Below, in pieces: positions 9,411-20,936 of a stretch of DNA of 64,000 bases. Source of the stretch: Gracilariopsis chorda. Lineage: Eukaryota > Rhodophyta > Florideophyceae > Gracilariales > Gracilariaceae. Under the pieces are notes generated by a model. That model saw only the letters and a list, made by a program, of their open reading frames with translations, searched no databases and had not been told where the DNA came from. Position numbers and translations under genes: made by a program. The stretch spans positions 1 through 64,000 of the forward strand of contig NBIV01000283.1 in NCBI GenBank assembly GCA_003194525.1, read 5' to 3'. Each line of letters begins with the position of its first letter. Positions within the stretch are counted from its first letter, which is position 1.

Positions 9411-12030
9411 AGGCTGATGTTGAATCGAAACCTGAGAGGAACCTGAAATTTTTCTCTGATTCTAATGCAGACCCATCTCCAAATAATCAAGTAAAAGTGG
9501 TCATTGAATGTCAAGAAGTAGAAGTTATGAATACTACTAAACGAGTTCCTGATGTTAGAGCCCTCTCAAAGCAATATAAGGCATCAGAAGCGGATCTTTC
9601 ACCCTTGCTGAATCCAATAGAGCGCGTTCTTTTGACAGTAGGGGAAAAAGAGCCTACGCGACTTCCCTCCTTTCGGAAGAGAACTTCCACTCGAAGAACA
9701 GGGAAAAAAAAGAAAGCTTCAACTAAACGCAAGCCATCCATACCGGATCATGTTGGTAATTATAATGTTTTGATTGAAATTGCCAATGTCTCATGTGGCC
9801 TCAAGTTTGAACAACTTTTGCATGGAGACGTTGATGAAGCCAAGAAGCAAATCAAGAAGTTATTCGTGAAGAATGTTGCATCTCGAGCAATGACTGCTAC
9901 GCAGACAGATTCACCCACAAGAAGACTAAACATTTTCTCATTGAAGTTATATGGAACGCCTGTTGCAGCGTTATTGGACTCGGGAGCAGTACCGAATCTT
10001 ATGTCCCTTTCATTTGCAGAAGGACTTGGCTTATCTCCAGAATCTACCATTAAAAAGATAACAGTGGCTGATGGAACCTCATCTGTTGTGAAAGGGATAT
10101 AACGGAATAGACTAGTGACTTTTAGAAGTTCAAGAACACATTTGAGCTTCCTAGTTGTTGAACAACACCCGTTTGATGTCATCATAGTATTACCGACATT
10201 AGAGGAATTACAGACCTTTCTAGACCTTGTTAATCAGAATTGGACGGATACCATGGACGGAAAGACATCTGTTCTAGACTTGGATTATGATAACAAGATA
10301 CCGAGCCTACTTGACTCTGGTACTGACAGTGAAGACTTGACAAGTGATTCTGATATTGTTTCTTTCTTACGCTCCTCCGAGAGCGAGAGTGAGGAAAATC
10401 TGGTGCTTCCAGTAAGGGATGAGATCCCTTTCGAGCCAGACATATTTCATGCTGAAGAAGAGGAAAGGATTCCGGATTTGCTAGAAGAAGATTCCGAAGA
10501 AGAAGATCATAATGAAGATGATGAACACACCGCATCGGAGACTGTTTCTGAAAAAGATGATGAAAGGTCTGCTCATTTAGCGACGAAGTTGAAACATTTA
10601 CCATTACATTTACAGCAAGCGTTAAGCTCGACAATGAAGAACAAAAGCATAATTGCCTGGTCTTTGGGAGACCTGCGCTCATCTAATGTTCCAGTGAAAC
10701 ACTCGTTCGAGCTGAATGATCTAACACCAATATACAGTAGGATGCGAAGACTCCCTCCGAAATATAATGATGTTGTACGAAAAGAGATCAATGACATGCT
10801 GCGCATTGGTATAATTACCACGTGGGCTTCTGGGTGGTCTCTTCCTGTTGTCATTTCACTGAAGAAGTATGGTCTACCTCGCTGTTGACTATCGAGCCCT
10901 GAATGCAGTGTGATGAAAGCCGATCGTTGGCTTTTACCGAAGATCGAAGAGATATTTGATGACCTGAGAGGATCAACCATTTTTACAACTTTAGATCTAT
11001 TCTCTGGATAGTGGCAAGTAAAAATGGCTGACTATTGCAAAGAGAAGACAACATTCGTTTGCAGATACGGTACCTACCAATTTGAAGTCATGCAATTTGG
11101 ACTTATGAATGCACCTGCTACTTTTCAGAGAATGATGGATGTTTTCTTGAAAGGACTAGAATTCGCCATGGTATATGTGGATGATGTTGTAATATTCTCG
11201 AAGAATATCGAAGATCATATTGGTCATTGCTTACAAGTGTTTAACCGAGTTGAATCTTATGGATTGAAGATTAAGGTTACGAAATGCAGCTTCGCTCAAT
11301 CCAAAGTGCGACTCCTCGGCCACATTGTTGATGGTAGTGGAATTCAAGTAGATCCAGAAAAGATTACAGTAATACAGAAGGCATCTGAGCCATGCAATGC
11401 ATCTGAGTTAAGAAGTTTTCTGGGACTAGCCGGGTATTATCGTCGTTTCGTATCACATTTCGCAGAAACGTCAGCAGTCCTCCATGAAGCTACATCAGAA
11501 AAGAAGAAATGGATTTGGACCTCCGATATGCAGAACGCATTTGAAGAACTCAAATTGAAGTTGATTACGCCACCTGTCCTCGCATTTCCTGATTTTGAAT
11601 CGCAATTTGTCGAAGAAACCGATGACTCTTCTGTTTCGCTTGGTGCTGTCCTTGTTCAGAGAAAAGAAGATAACAAGCGGCACCTGAGACAATATGCCAG
11701 TCGGAGTATGACATCGGCAGACCGAAACTATTCAGCATGCGAACGTGAAGCACTTGCAGTCATATTTGCGCTGAAGAAGTTCATGGTGTACTTATTGTCA
11801 GCCTTTATTTTTACATTGGTAACTGACCATCAAGTGCTGCAGTATGCGTTCAAGAAGAAAGATATACACTGAAGACTTGCGAGATGGATCGATTTTGTAG
11901 GCGAATACGATTTCAAGATTCAGTTCCGCTCAGGGAAGAAGAACCAAGCGGCCGACTATTTATCACGAATTGTGATTGATGAGATCGAAGAACAGTATAA
12001 TGATGTGAGCTGCATCGTTATGGAAACGTG
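9411..12030 (+). other. Protease, reverse transcriptase and RNase H region (fossil)
   Basis: The protease motif ALLDSGAVPNLMS lies near 9970. A long acidic linker (about 10280-10570) follows. The reverse transcriptase core includes FGLMNAPATFQRMM and YVDDVVIF at about 11090-11200. RNase H follows (TDHQVLQYA near 11830). These are the usual Ty3/gypsy pol parts in the usual order. This part is broken. Confidence 0.85.
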
Positions 12031-12168
12031 GTGTCATTGAGAATGGAGAATCATTTGGAGGATACTCTGAGATACCTCAACGGTAAAGACATCTTGAAGA
12101 AAGATCCTTAACGTCGAGGAACTATCCGCCGAAACGCAAAGATATTTGCTGTTTGGGATGATAGACTG

Positions 12169-12537
12169 ATGAGACGTACCTCCAAGGGCCTCCGAGTAAT
12201 CCTTCCACTTGCTTCAATAATTTCATTTCTGAAAACATTTCATGATGAAACTGGGCATTGGGATGGTCAATGTACGAAACAATTTGTTTTAGACAGGTAC
12301 TGGTGGCCCAAAGTTCATCGTGATATCATTGATTATGTGAACAGTTGTGACGGATGTTTACTAGCTGTGTCCATACCAACATACAGGACGAAACTGAAGT
12401 ATCCTCTCACGGGCTTGTTTCACGTATTTTCAATTGACTTTGTTGGACCATTCCCAGCCACAACTTTAGGAAATAGGTTCATGTTAGTCGCAGTTGAGCA
12501 TCTAACTGGATGGCCTCTTGCTCGGGCTGTATTGTAA
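12169..12537 (+). other. Integrase fragment of the gypsy element (fossil)
   Basis: The HHCC zinc-binding head (H-x3-H ... C-x2-C, from HDETGHWDGQC to SCDGC) and the start of the catalytic core (DFVGPFPATTLGNRFMLV) are clear. The core ends at the junction with the GC-rich block at 12533. Confidence 0.8.
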
Positions 12538-13535
12538 TTCCCGGAAGCGGGAGCGCACCGAAAGACGTTCGGGATCTTTGTTAGTTAGAGGTGAGGCTAG
12601 TTTGGTAGGGCCCTCTCAGGACTGGCACGACTATCTCGGGTTGTAGGGCCGAGGCGACCCATCGCGACTTGTGCAGGGAGGTTGAGGCAAGAATCGGGTA
12701 TCCGCAGGAGCGGTGTATGGGGCTAGTCGTCCTCTAGAGAGGTGAGGTTTCCACGTTAGTGGCACGCGTGAAGACGAGCCATGGGTAGCGGGAAAGCCAC
12801 CCTGTGAAGGGGAAAATAAGGGGGAGCTAAGTTACGAGTGTCATGACGAAGACTAACCGCAGTGCCAGTAAATAAACCTTATACAAGGCGAACACCAAGA
12901 CATCTGGACTAACAATCCGTATACTCTGGTCCTTTAGATAGGCAACGGGGTTAGACTTCCCATATGCGACGGTGCTTCCCTCCATAGAGGAGTAGAGAAC
13001 ACACGAAGGCGGTGAGGTCTAGAGCCAATTCCCCAGGTTGGGGTCCCTTGTTGGGGAAGGTTTACTGGTGCGACTGCAACCCGCCGGCGCATTAAATACT
13101 AACCATCCCAGAAATGGGTGTAAAAATAATAAATAGAATTAACTAAATTACTCCACTTTGGTGGTTCATGCCCACTACTGTGGCCAACCGCCAATTAACT
13201 CTTCCTTGTCCCACGTGTCAAATCCACTATTAATGTTCGTAGTTCATGCAATGAATACATTACCGAAACATTCGGGAAATCAACCAAGTACCAAGAATCC
13301 CTCTCTGAGGGCATTGCACTTCATATTCCCCTCCTTATTCTGGAAAGCAACCGCAAACGCGGGCGAATCCCAGCGGAAAATTGGTGATAAAAGTCCAAAC
13401 CTCTCCAGGTCACCGGGTTAAGCCTCTGCCTCAGAGAAACAACCTCCTGCAAAAGCCGCGAACCAGCCTTCCACAAGTGCACGCTCCTCCTCCTCCTGCT
13501 CAACTCAGTCAGATCACGCCCTTTCGAAGAGGAAT
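12533..13535. other. GC-rich non-coding block, possible LTR of the inserted element
   Basis: Base composition changes sharply at 12533, where the sequence begins TGTAATTCCCGG. The stretch has no coding frame up to the plus-strand frame at 13536. It sits where the 3' LTR and trailing region of the minus-strand chromovirus would be. I found no second copy near the other end, so the LTR call rests on position, the TG start and composition only. Confidence 0.35.
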
Positions 13536-15206
13536 ATGAACAACAACAACGACCAGCCTCCAAGACCGACTCCAGTCGGGAACTTGACAACCGGTTTCCG
13601 GTCGGTACCTTTGCCACAAGGGAGGCAAACTCCGGCACAGCCGACCAACATTGGCGCAGCGTCCCAGCATGGCTTCCAACTTCCACCAGCGGTGGCTCCT
13701 TCCAGACTGATCCCGGTGGCGACTTGGCTTTCCTATTACGCCCTTGTAGGGTTAGATCCGATGAATCGGAGTCACGCCTCCCGGCTCCGGCTTGCGCCGT
13801 GGTTCCATCCCATCGCTGCCCTCAACGAGGATTTGGTTACGGCCTACGCGGATGGTTCCGGTACTTTGCTCGGGGATCTACCCAGCCTCATCACCTCTTC
13901 GTGGGACTGGTGGCATTGAATCGCCATCCCGGTGCATCATATCCGAAGAAATTCGGGAGAATCCGTGATTGCGTCTCATGCGGCGTTGGTGCGGATTGCA
14001 TATCAACGGCAGAGCCGGGCGCCTTTCGAATTCCCGTTGCCTACCGGCTTTGGCTTCGACGTCAGTCTATTCCACACGCGCGGTGAAATCGGTTACGGCA
14101 AATGCCTGGCCAGCCTCGAAACCCTCGCGTGGAAGAACTTTCCCGCTGAGCAGCAAGAAGCCCTGTGTTGGGAACGGCCGATACTTCGGGCTGAATTCTG
14201 GTACCTTTCCCGACAGTTCCGGTCCAACTTCCTCCAAAACTTCATCCGTTATGAACGGCGTTGACGATCCCGATTCGGGTACTTTTTCCCGTATCAAAAC
14301 GTCGAGATTGAGCGGATTGCTCCGCCTCACCGACACGGTCGGTATGTCGCACTCCCCGAGGGGTGGAGGTTCCATGAAGCCTGCCGGGGTTGCTACATTG
14401 AACTCCCGCTGGCACTCACGTACTTCGGTTCTTTTTTGATTCAGGATTCCCGGTTGGGGCTTTGGTCTGTAATTGTGACCGAGTGGGCGGCCCGCACTGT
14501 GGCGTATATCCTCGCTGAGGTTTTTGACCAGTATCGACTGTGGTTCATCCAACCGCGTGTGCAGGCCACTATTCGCAATCTGGACCTCAGAGTCCCCCTT
14601 GGGGGTATTGCAAATAATGACGACGTACTCCAACTACTTGGTTTGATCGACAGTATTGACTGGCGAGAGGTCCCGCTGGAACAGAGCGGTCCGCTTGACG
14701 GCGGCGGTGGCGGTACCTGTGGTCGCGGCCTTCTTAAAAAAAACTGCCCTTGCGGGGACGTCATCTACTTCGATCCCTGGGAGTTCCGGGAGATTTCCTC
14801 CGAGGAGTCGAAGGGCCTCCGCGACGCACCGCGGCACGTGCCAGATGACCACCCGATTGAGTACGTCGATTCTGACGATTACTAACGCGCATATAGCGGG
14901 GATGACCCAATGGTCGATAATGAACCCGAAGAGCCGGGGGACATGGAACTAGACGTTGCCGACATGGTCGTAGACGAATCCCCCGAGAGGGTGCCTCCGG
15001 TTCCCAGTCCTCTGATGGCGAGCGCTGGCCCTTCACTCTTCAGCGGGGGTACAGTCAATGAAAGCGATATCATTGCCCGCTTCCTCCGCGGAGCGGGTTT
15101 AAGCGCTGCCGAGGTTTCGGGTGACGTCACCGCAATGGCGTATGCCTTGGCTTACGGCCTTGTGGGTGGTCACGCCCCGGACGATAGGGAGGGGTCGAAC
15201 CTCTAA
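13536..15206 (+). other. Antisense accessory frame of the chromovirus-like element (fossil)
   Basis: A single reading phase of about 557 codons starts at an ATG (MNNNNDQPPRPTP) and shows only about three breaks. It has a Pro/Gln-rich head, a Trp- and Arg-rich middle, a Gly run with Cys pair near 14700-14760, and an acidic C-terminal part (about 14800-15000). It ends 28 bp from the end of the minus-strand pol, tail-to-tail, and shares its high GC with that pol. Additional antisense frames between pol and the 3' LTR are known in some plant LTR elements, so I read it as an accessory gene. I do not recognise the protein. A gag-like role is possible but unproven. Confidence 0.5.
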
Positions 15207-15429
15207 TCCAGTATCCTGGTCTTTTTCCCTGGCTTAGCCAGTAATGTAGCTTAGCATCACAGAGGAGCGCGAGGCTCCTGAGTAAAATTTCCCGTTTAGA
15301 ACGGCCTTTTCTCTTTCATTCCCGTCCTTGACGGAGTCCATACAAAAGGGGGTGTACTGCTTTTTTCCTACCTTTCCCGGCTTCGCGGCATTTTTATCCC
15401 CCTTTGGCGTTGCACAGCGTAGCTGGATT

Positions 15430-15600
15430 TGCAGTACCCGCGCTGTGGTGATATTGGACCACCTCCGAACGATGGAGGTGTTTGATAGGTTCCATGATGT
15501 CTCAGCTTGGGTCATATCCGTACCAACGGACGCAGTATCTTGGAATGCCTTCCTGATTCCCGGTGTGCCCGACAATTCGGTCAATCACAAACTGTTGTTT
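15430..15600 (-). other. Chromodomain of the chromovirus-type integrase (fossil)
   Basis: The segment reads FVIDRIVGH ... RYCVRWYGYDPS, matching the chromodomain pattern of a first aromatic-rich strand, a variable turn, and (L/V)(K/R)W-x-G-(Y/W). Chromodomains in this position steer integration toward particular chromatin marks. Confidence 0.7.
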
Positions 15601-16531
15601 ATATACCTGTCGGCCTTGCCGTGTTATGGTGACCTCGCTTGTCAGGGGTTGCCCGATGGACGGGATATTTCCCCTCAGGGGTGCTTCAGGATGCAATGTG
15701 CTGGCTTCGCTCGGAGGATGCGGCACAGAGTGCGGAATAATATCCCTCAAGAGGGCGTCTTCGTGGAACAGTTGCCACGTACCCCGGTAATTAGAGCATA
15801 CTGCTAGTTTGCGGGGGTCCTCCGTCCCATGTTGACGGTAGTCCGGTCGAACCGCGAGGTTGCGGGCATCTTGCCGCTTTGGCGGAGTTGTGGAGGTCAC
15901 TCCCTGGTGGGGATTTCTGCGTCGCGCGGTGATTGGTACTGGGCGCACAATGTCCGTGCGTTCACGTGATTCCCACGGCATATGGCTCTGAACTGCCTCC
16001 TTGCGTTCCGCCACCCTTGGCTTGGGCCTTACACTGTCCGACTGAGCCGTGCACTGCTTTGTTGGCACCCGGTATGCGGCGGTTACTTCCGGTGCTCCGG
16101 TGTGTTGCCCTAAACTCCCTGATGGGGCGGGGACAGCTCGGGCCGTGGACACCCTGTTTGGGACTTTGCCTCTACTTCAGGTGTGATGTCTTCCTCAAGA
16201 GCTGCATCATCCGGGACGACAGGTTTAACCCTGGGGAAGACGCCGAGTTTTTCCCAGACGCTCGGTATAATACCGCGATTGCACGGAGACTTTGGCACTT
16301 CTATCTCCGAAGTTCGGAAAACATTCCCGATATGACCGGTTCTCAAGTCCGGGGCTGTAGAGACAGGGACTTGAGTTGCAAAATGTGCATTCCTGCCTAC
16401 TCCCTCAAGAGGGTTTTTTCACTTTTCAGTGTTGCTGGTTTTCCAAGGCCTGCGCGTTGCCTGCTACCAGCTGTGTGGATTGTGCTGAGGACTCTTTTTG
16501 GCGGGAAATTCCGTGGACGACGTTTCTGCGA

Positions 16532-18429
16532 CTACCCCTGGTGAGGGGTCTGCCAAACGATATCGCTATCCTGGTTCAGGGAAATGTCTTGGTTCAGGGG
16601 TACGGACTGAGATGTTGTTCCACTCTCCCGTATCATATGGTATAACTGCGTAGTTCCGGAACCCTGTGCGGAGGATTGCGAGGCTTCATCGAACTTCCGT
16701 CTTTCAAGGCTCAAATCCCGTTGCGACGGTATTAAATTTCCAGCGTGGCGATAGGTCCCCTCCCCCTCCTTAGACGGAGCCAGGGGAGTAATAGTAGGAT
16801 ATCCCGCATGGCGGGTGTTAATGCGCGCCGAAGGGGCGGTAGTGTTAGGAGTAGAGAAAGGTCCGTTTGGACCTGAACGATCCGCCCGAGCCAGGGATTC
16901 AGACAAAGTCGGTAAATCTGAGAGGCCCCGAGTAGGGTGTGGTAGAGTAGTCGGTCTACTTATTCCTGGGGTTTCCGGCGTTGCTGAGTCCGTAGAGACG
17001 GGTTTCCCTGTTTCCAGGACGACCTCACACGAGGGAGGAGGGGCAGGTACAACACGATTGCGGGAAATCCGCTCGTGTGCCTTGCCCATTTCCACTACGA
17101 CAGTGTCGGAGTTAACGGATACCACTTTACACGGTCCATCCACCACAGGCGGAAGCTTGTGACGCTTCTCTCATTCCGGGTTATAATATTCCTTACGTAT
17201 GAAGACGTATGTATTAGCCTGTATGCGGGGAGCATTATCTCATAAACGAGCCTTGAAATCCCACTTGTAGGTGGCTTGCGCGCGTCCCATAGACTCCTGC
17301 GCTGCAGGGACTAGTTTAGTAAGCCATTGCTTCCATTCCTGGCGGTAGCAACCCACAGGTAGGAAATTGTCCAAAGTGGCTTGGGATTCTAACGCCACAG
17401 GCGGGGGTGAACGAGATAGAACCAATTCGAACGGTGACACTCCGGTATTCCGGTGAGATTGTGTATTGTATGCAAATGTTAAAGCATCTGCATACAAGTC
17501 CCAAGTTTTGGGGTGATCAGCAACGTAAAAACGGAAAGAGGCCAACAAAGTTCAGTTGAACCGTTCCACTTGCCCATTACACTGGGGGCATGGTAGGTAG
17601 TCGTGAACAAGTTCTTCACGTCCAGGATGCGACAAACATCCTGGAAGAACTTGGACGCGAACTGCAGTTCGTTGTTGGATAGCACCTCCACAGGAAGACC
17701 GTAGACAAAAAAAATGCAGTGCGTTACCAGAGCATGGGCCACCGTGAAAGCGGTTATTCTCCGAATAGGGACGATCCGAACAAGCTTTGAAAAGCGATCG
17801 GTGATCACAAGTAAGAACTTGTTGCCTCTCCTAGTCCTGAGGAGAGGTCCGACAATATCGATTGCGATAAACTCGAGTGGCGCCCTAGCAGGGAGTAAAT
17901 TCATTTTCTTCGCGTTCCTACGGAGCTTCACCCGGTTCTTCGAGCATTCGGTACAAAACCGCACAGTTGCGTAGCAATCAACCGCCATGGCGGGCCAGTA
18001 AAAAGCACTTTGCAGGGTGAGGTAGAGCTTCCTTCCACCTACGTGGCCACCGAGCTTTGCATACTGCGAGAGATGTAACATCTGCGACTGCAGGGAATGA
18101 GGTATCACAATCTGTGGGCGGGCTTGGACCAACCAAACGAGGTAGCTTTTATCGTTCACCTCGAATGGGAGGTCTTTGCCACCGTTTAAACGGGCACGAA
18201 TCCTCATACAGGAGGGGTCACCGATTTGTTCTCGGATCAATTCCTCCTGTGAAACCGGTACAAAACTTCCCGGTAAGGGGTTCTCAGGGTTCTCGCAGGA
18301 TGCGAGTAAGTTGTCAAAGTCAGCATCTTTATCCCAGTCTTCTGGCCATTCCTCGAAGTTCCACTCCGAGTCATCTAGTTTTTCAGCCATGAAGCATGTA
18401 ATTTCGTCATCCTTCGTTGGGATTACCAT
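16532..18429 (-). other. Integrase region (fossil)
   Basis: An HHCC-type head (H-x3-H near LHLSQYAKLGGH, C-x2-C in FCTECSKN) and catalytic core (FIAIDIVGPLLRTRRGNKFLLVI) lie at 18100-17800. The core and C-terminal region (YADALTFAYNTQSHRNTG) continue to about 17240. A long low-complexity linker rich in Pro, Ser and Thr follows before the chromodomain. Confidence 0.8.
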
Positions 18430-18934
18430 TTGTGGTTACACGCGACAAAGCGTCCACCTGGGTGTTGAGCGCCCCCTTTTTATATATGACTTGGAAGTCA
18501 TATTCTGCAAGGCGGGGTCTCCAGCGCATAAGGTGGCCCGAGGGATCGGATATGTTCATTAACCACCTCAACGAGAAATGATCCGTGTATACGGTAAACT
18601 GAACTCCCATACGATAGGGGCGTGGGGTAGAAAGAGCCCACACGACGGCGAGAAACTATTACTCCCACACAGACTAATTCCGCTCGTGGACATTGAGCGA
18701 GCGTGACCAATAGCCAATTGGCCTTAGGTCCCCCTCTGGGGTGGTTTGGAAAAGAGCACAACCAACTTGGTAGTCGCTCGAGTCCGTGTCCACGGAGTAC
18801 GGGAGTCCCAGTTTGGGTAAAGATAAGATAGGTGCTGACGTGACAGCCTCCTTTAAGGAGTTAAACGCTTCCGATTGCTCGGGCGTGAATTGTCCCAATT
18901 TTAGGGTATTTCCTTTGCGTAACAACGCGTTCAA
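18407..18934 (-). other. RNase H region (fossil)
   Basis: Motifs SVDTDSSDYQVGCALFQ, IGYWSRSLN and FTVYTDHFSLRWLM are the usual Ty3/gypsy RNase H blocks, in order, directly after reverse transcriptase. Confidence 0.8.
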
Positions 18935-18970
18935 AGGTGCCGCGATATCCGAAAAGTTCGGGATAAACCG

Positions 18971-19909
18971 TCAGTAGACATTGATAAGCCCTAAAAAGGA
19001 CCGAAGTTCCGTTTCAGTACGGGGTTCCTTAGCCCCAACGAGGTACTTGACTCGAGCCTTCTTGATCATTAATCGTCCCGGACGGATGATATGTCCCAGA
19101 TACTTGACATTATCTGTGAAGACCTCGCACTTTCTCAACTTGAGGGTAGTTTCCGCATCGCATAGCACGGTCAGAACGTCCCTGACATGGATGGGATGGT
19201 CGTCCAAATTATTGGAGAAGATGATAATATCATCCAGGTAGACCAGGCAGCTCCGCAACTTGAAGCTGTTCAATAGAGTATTAATTGCACGTTGAACGGT
19301 AGCGGGAGCGTTGGTCAAACCAAACGGCATCCGCTTGAAGCCGTACGATCCTGCGTGGCAGTTCAACGCGGTGTTATCACGATCCTCCTGTCTAACAGGG
19401 AACTGCCAATAACCCCAACTGGCTTCCAAAGCCGTGAACACAGTAGCGTCTCCAAGGGAGTCGATGCACTCGTCCATACGAGGGATGGGATATGTTTCCC
19501 TAACATTCATGTCCTTGAGCCGGCGATAGTCGTCACAGAACCTCCAGGTTCCGTCGGCTTTCAAAACTAGTACAACTGGGGATGCCCAGGGTGATTGAGC
19601 GGGCTCTATTACACCTCGGCGGAGCATTTTGTCCACTTGGGACTGCTCCTGTTCCCGAGCGTTCGGTCCTGCGCGGTAAGGGGGTTGTGCCATCGGACAT
19701 GCACCCGGTAACCAAGCTATATGGTGTTCCGTAGCATTTATCTCGCCGAGCGAGCCATCCCACATCGTGGTAAATTCCCGTAGCATTGCACGGAGTTTGT
19801 CGCGGTGTGACACCGGCATATGGGCGAGGTCTATATCTTCGAGTGCCTTTATGGGGTCCACTCGGTCAAAACGCGCTGTAACATTGTCCTGTGATACAGG
19901 TGTGGCCAT
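18971..19909 (-). other. Reverse transcriptase region (fossil)
   Basis: A 312-codon stretch holds the reverse transcriptase blocks: WRFCDDYRRLKDMN, FGLTNAPATVQRAIN and the catalytic YLDDIIIFS. It ends with the gypsy-typical RSFLGLINVY. Confidence 0.88.
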
Positions 19910-20129
19910 CGGTACGAGTTATTCGGGGTGTTAGACGTTAAAACAACGGTTTCTCTCCCTCCTTTGACGACAGTCCGTCAGTGGTGGAGGTGCCTTCCTC
20001 AGAAGAGGCGGCAATTCCGAGAACATCGGCGGTCGCCATCTTCGTTGGGAGCATCCAAAGGGGTGTGGAGTGACGCTTCCATTTATTTAGTTCTTTACCA
20101 GATACTGGGGGCGGTGGCCAAGATTGGCA

Positions 20130-20878
20130 ACTAGTATCCGGAAAAGAGTATCTGTGGTACGTGAACAATTCTGTTCGCCAGCGCGAGCTGGTATTTCTCG
20201 TATAAAGAGGACAGAGGTTGAATAAACCGAAGATCGTGTTGACGGCAATTGACTTGCAACCAGACTTGGGACTCAGGCGGTATAGAAACCGAAGCTGCAA
20301 CTCGACGTTTGATGAAATCAAGGCGGTGGTTCCTGCGCAGCAGGTAGTTGGACGTGCTTCTGCGAAGCACGATTCAGCGGGCGACAGATGATCGGGACTG
20401 ACGATCCGTCGTCGAATTCCACACGCCTAATGCAGGGCCTGATTGCTTTGACAAATCTGTCGCAGTTATCACATCCCAGTATGACTTGAGCGGCAAATGG
20501 GCGACAAACAGTAAAGTCGAGCTTCACCACGGAGATGCCCAACTGCACGACTACGTCGACGGTACTTGTCGTTTTTAACGGATTAATGTTCGCATCTGCT
20601 ACGTCGGGAACCGTTTCGGAACGGATAGAAGACCGCACCTTCGGCGGTTGCAATGATTCCAAGATGAAGTCGGAACCTGCACCTGTGTCCAGAACTGTTA
20701 GAAATCCCACCATAAAATGGTTGTCAAGGCCAAGGTTGGCGTAAACCTTGTAGTTGCCCTTGGCCCTGACCAAGACTCTATCAGGGATCCGGGGGTTTTT
20801 ACTCCGTATCATGGGCGAGGCAGCACAGAAAGGTCTGCAGAGTCCGCGAGCGGGCTGGCCTACATCCGTGCCGCCCAA
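20130..20878 (-). other. Aspartic protease region (fossil)
   Basis: The protease motif TVLDTGAGSDFILE lies near 20690 and a flap-like GCDNCDRF near 20460, followed by the linker to reverse transcriptase (QHDLRFIQPLSSLYEKYQLAL). Confidence 0.7.
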
Positions 20879-20936
20879 GCGTAAAGAGAAAAGTCTGTTT
20901 CCGAGATCGCCGTTAATGTTGACGGCAATTCCTTAG

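Larger units (their letters stand above)
8529..12532 (+). mobile_element. Ty3/gypsy LTR retrotransposon, broken, 3' part cut off
   Basis: In order on the plus strand are gag with CCHC zinc knuckles, an aspartic protease motif, reverse transcriptase, RNase H and integrase. That order, with integrase last, defines Ty3/gypsy. The element is a fossil with several breaks (roughly half a dozen). It stops inside integrase where a GC-rich block begins at 12533, so its 3' end is missing or lies beyond the insertion. LTRs are not proven, so its age cannot be estimated from them. The number of breaks suggests an old copy. Confidence 0.85.
15234..20936 (-). mobile_element. Ty3/gypsy chromovirus-type element, minus strand, broken
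   Basis: Reading leftward on minus are protease, reverse transcriptase, RNase H, integrase and, at the C-terminus, a chromodomain. This is the plan of the chromovirus branch of Ty3/gypsy. GC content is clearly higher than the flanks on both sides. It is a fossil with several breaks, sitting against the cut-off plus-strand gypsy element. A matching LTR pair was not found, so the age is unknown, though long open stretches in pol suggest it is younger than the element it interrupts. Confidence 0.8.

Noticed and set aside
12533-13100. Confirmed LTR of the chromovirus-type element
   Set aside because: The position, TG start and composition fit, but no second copy of the sequence was found in the window.
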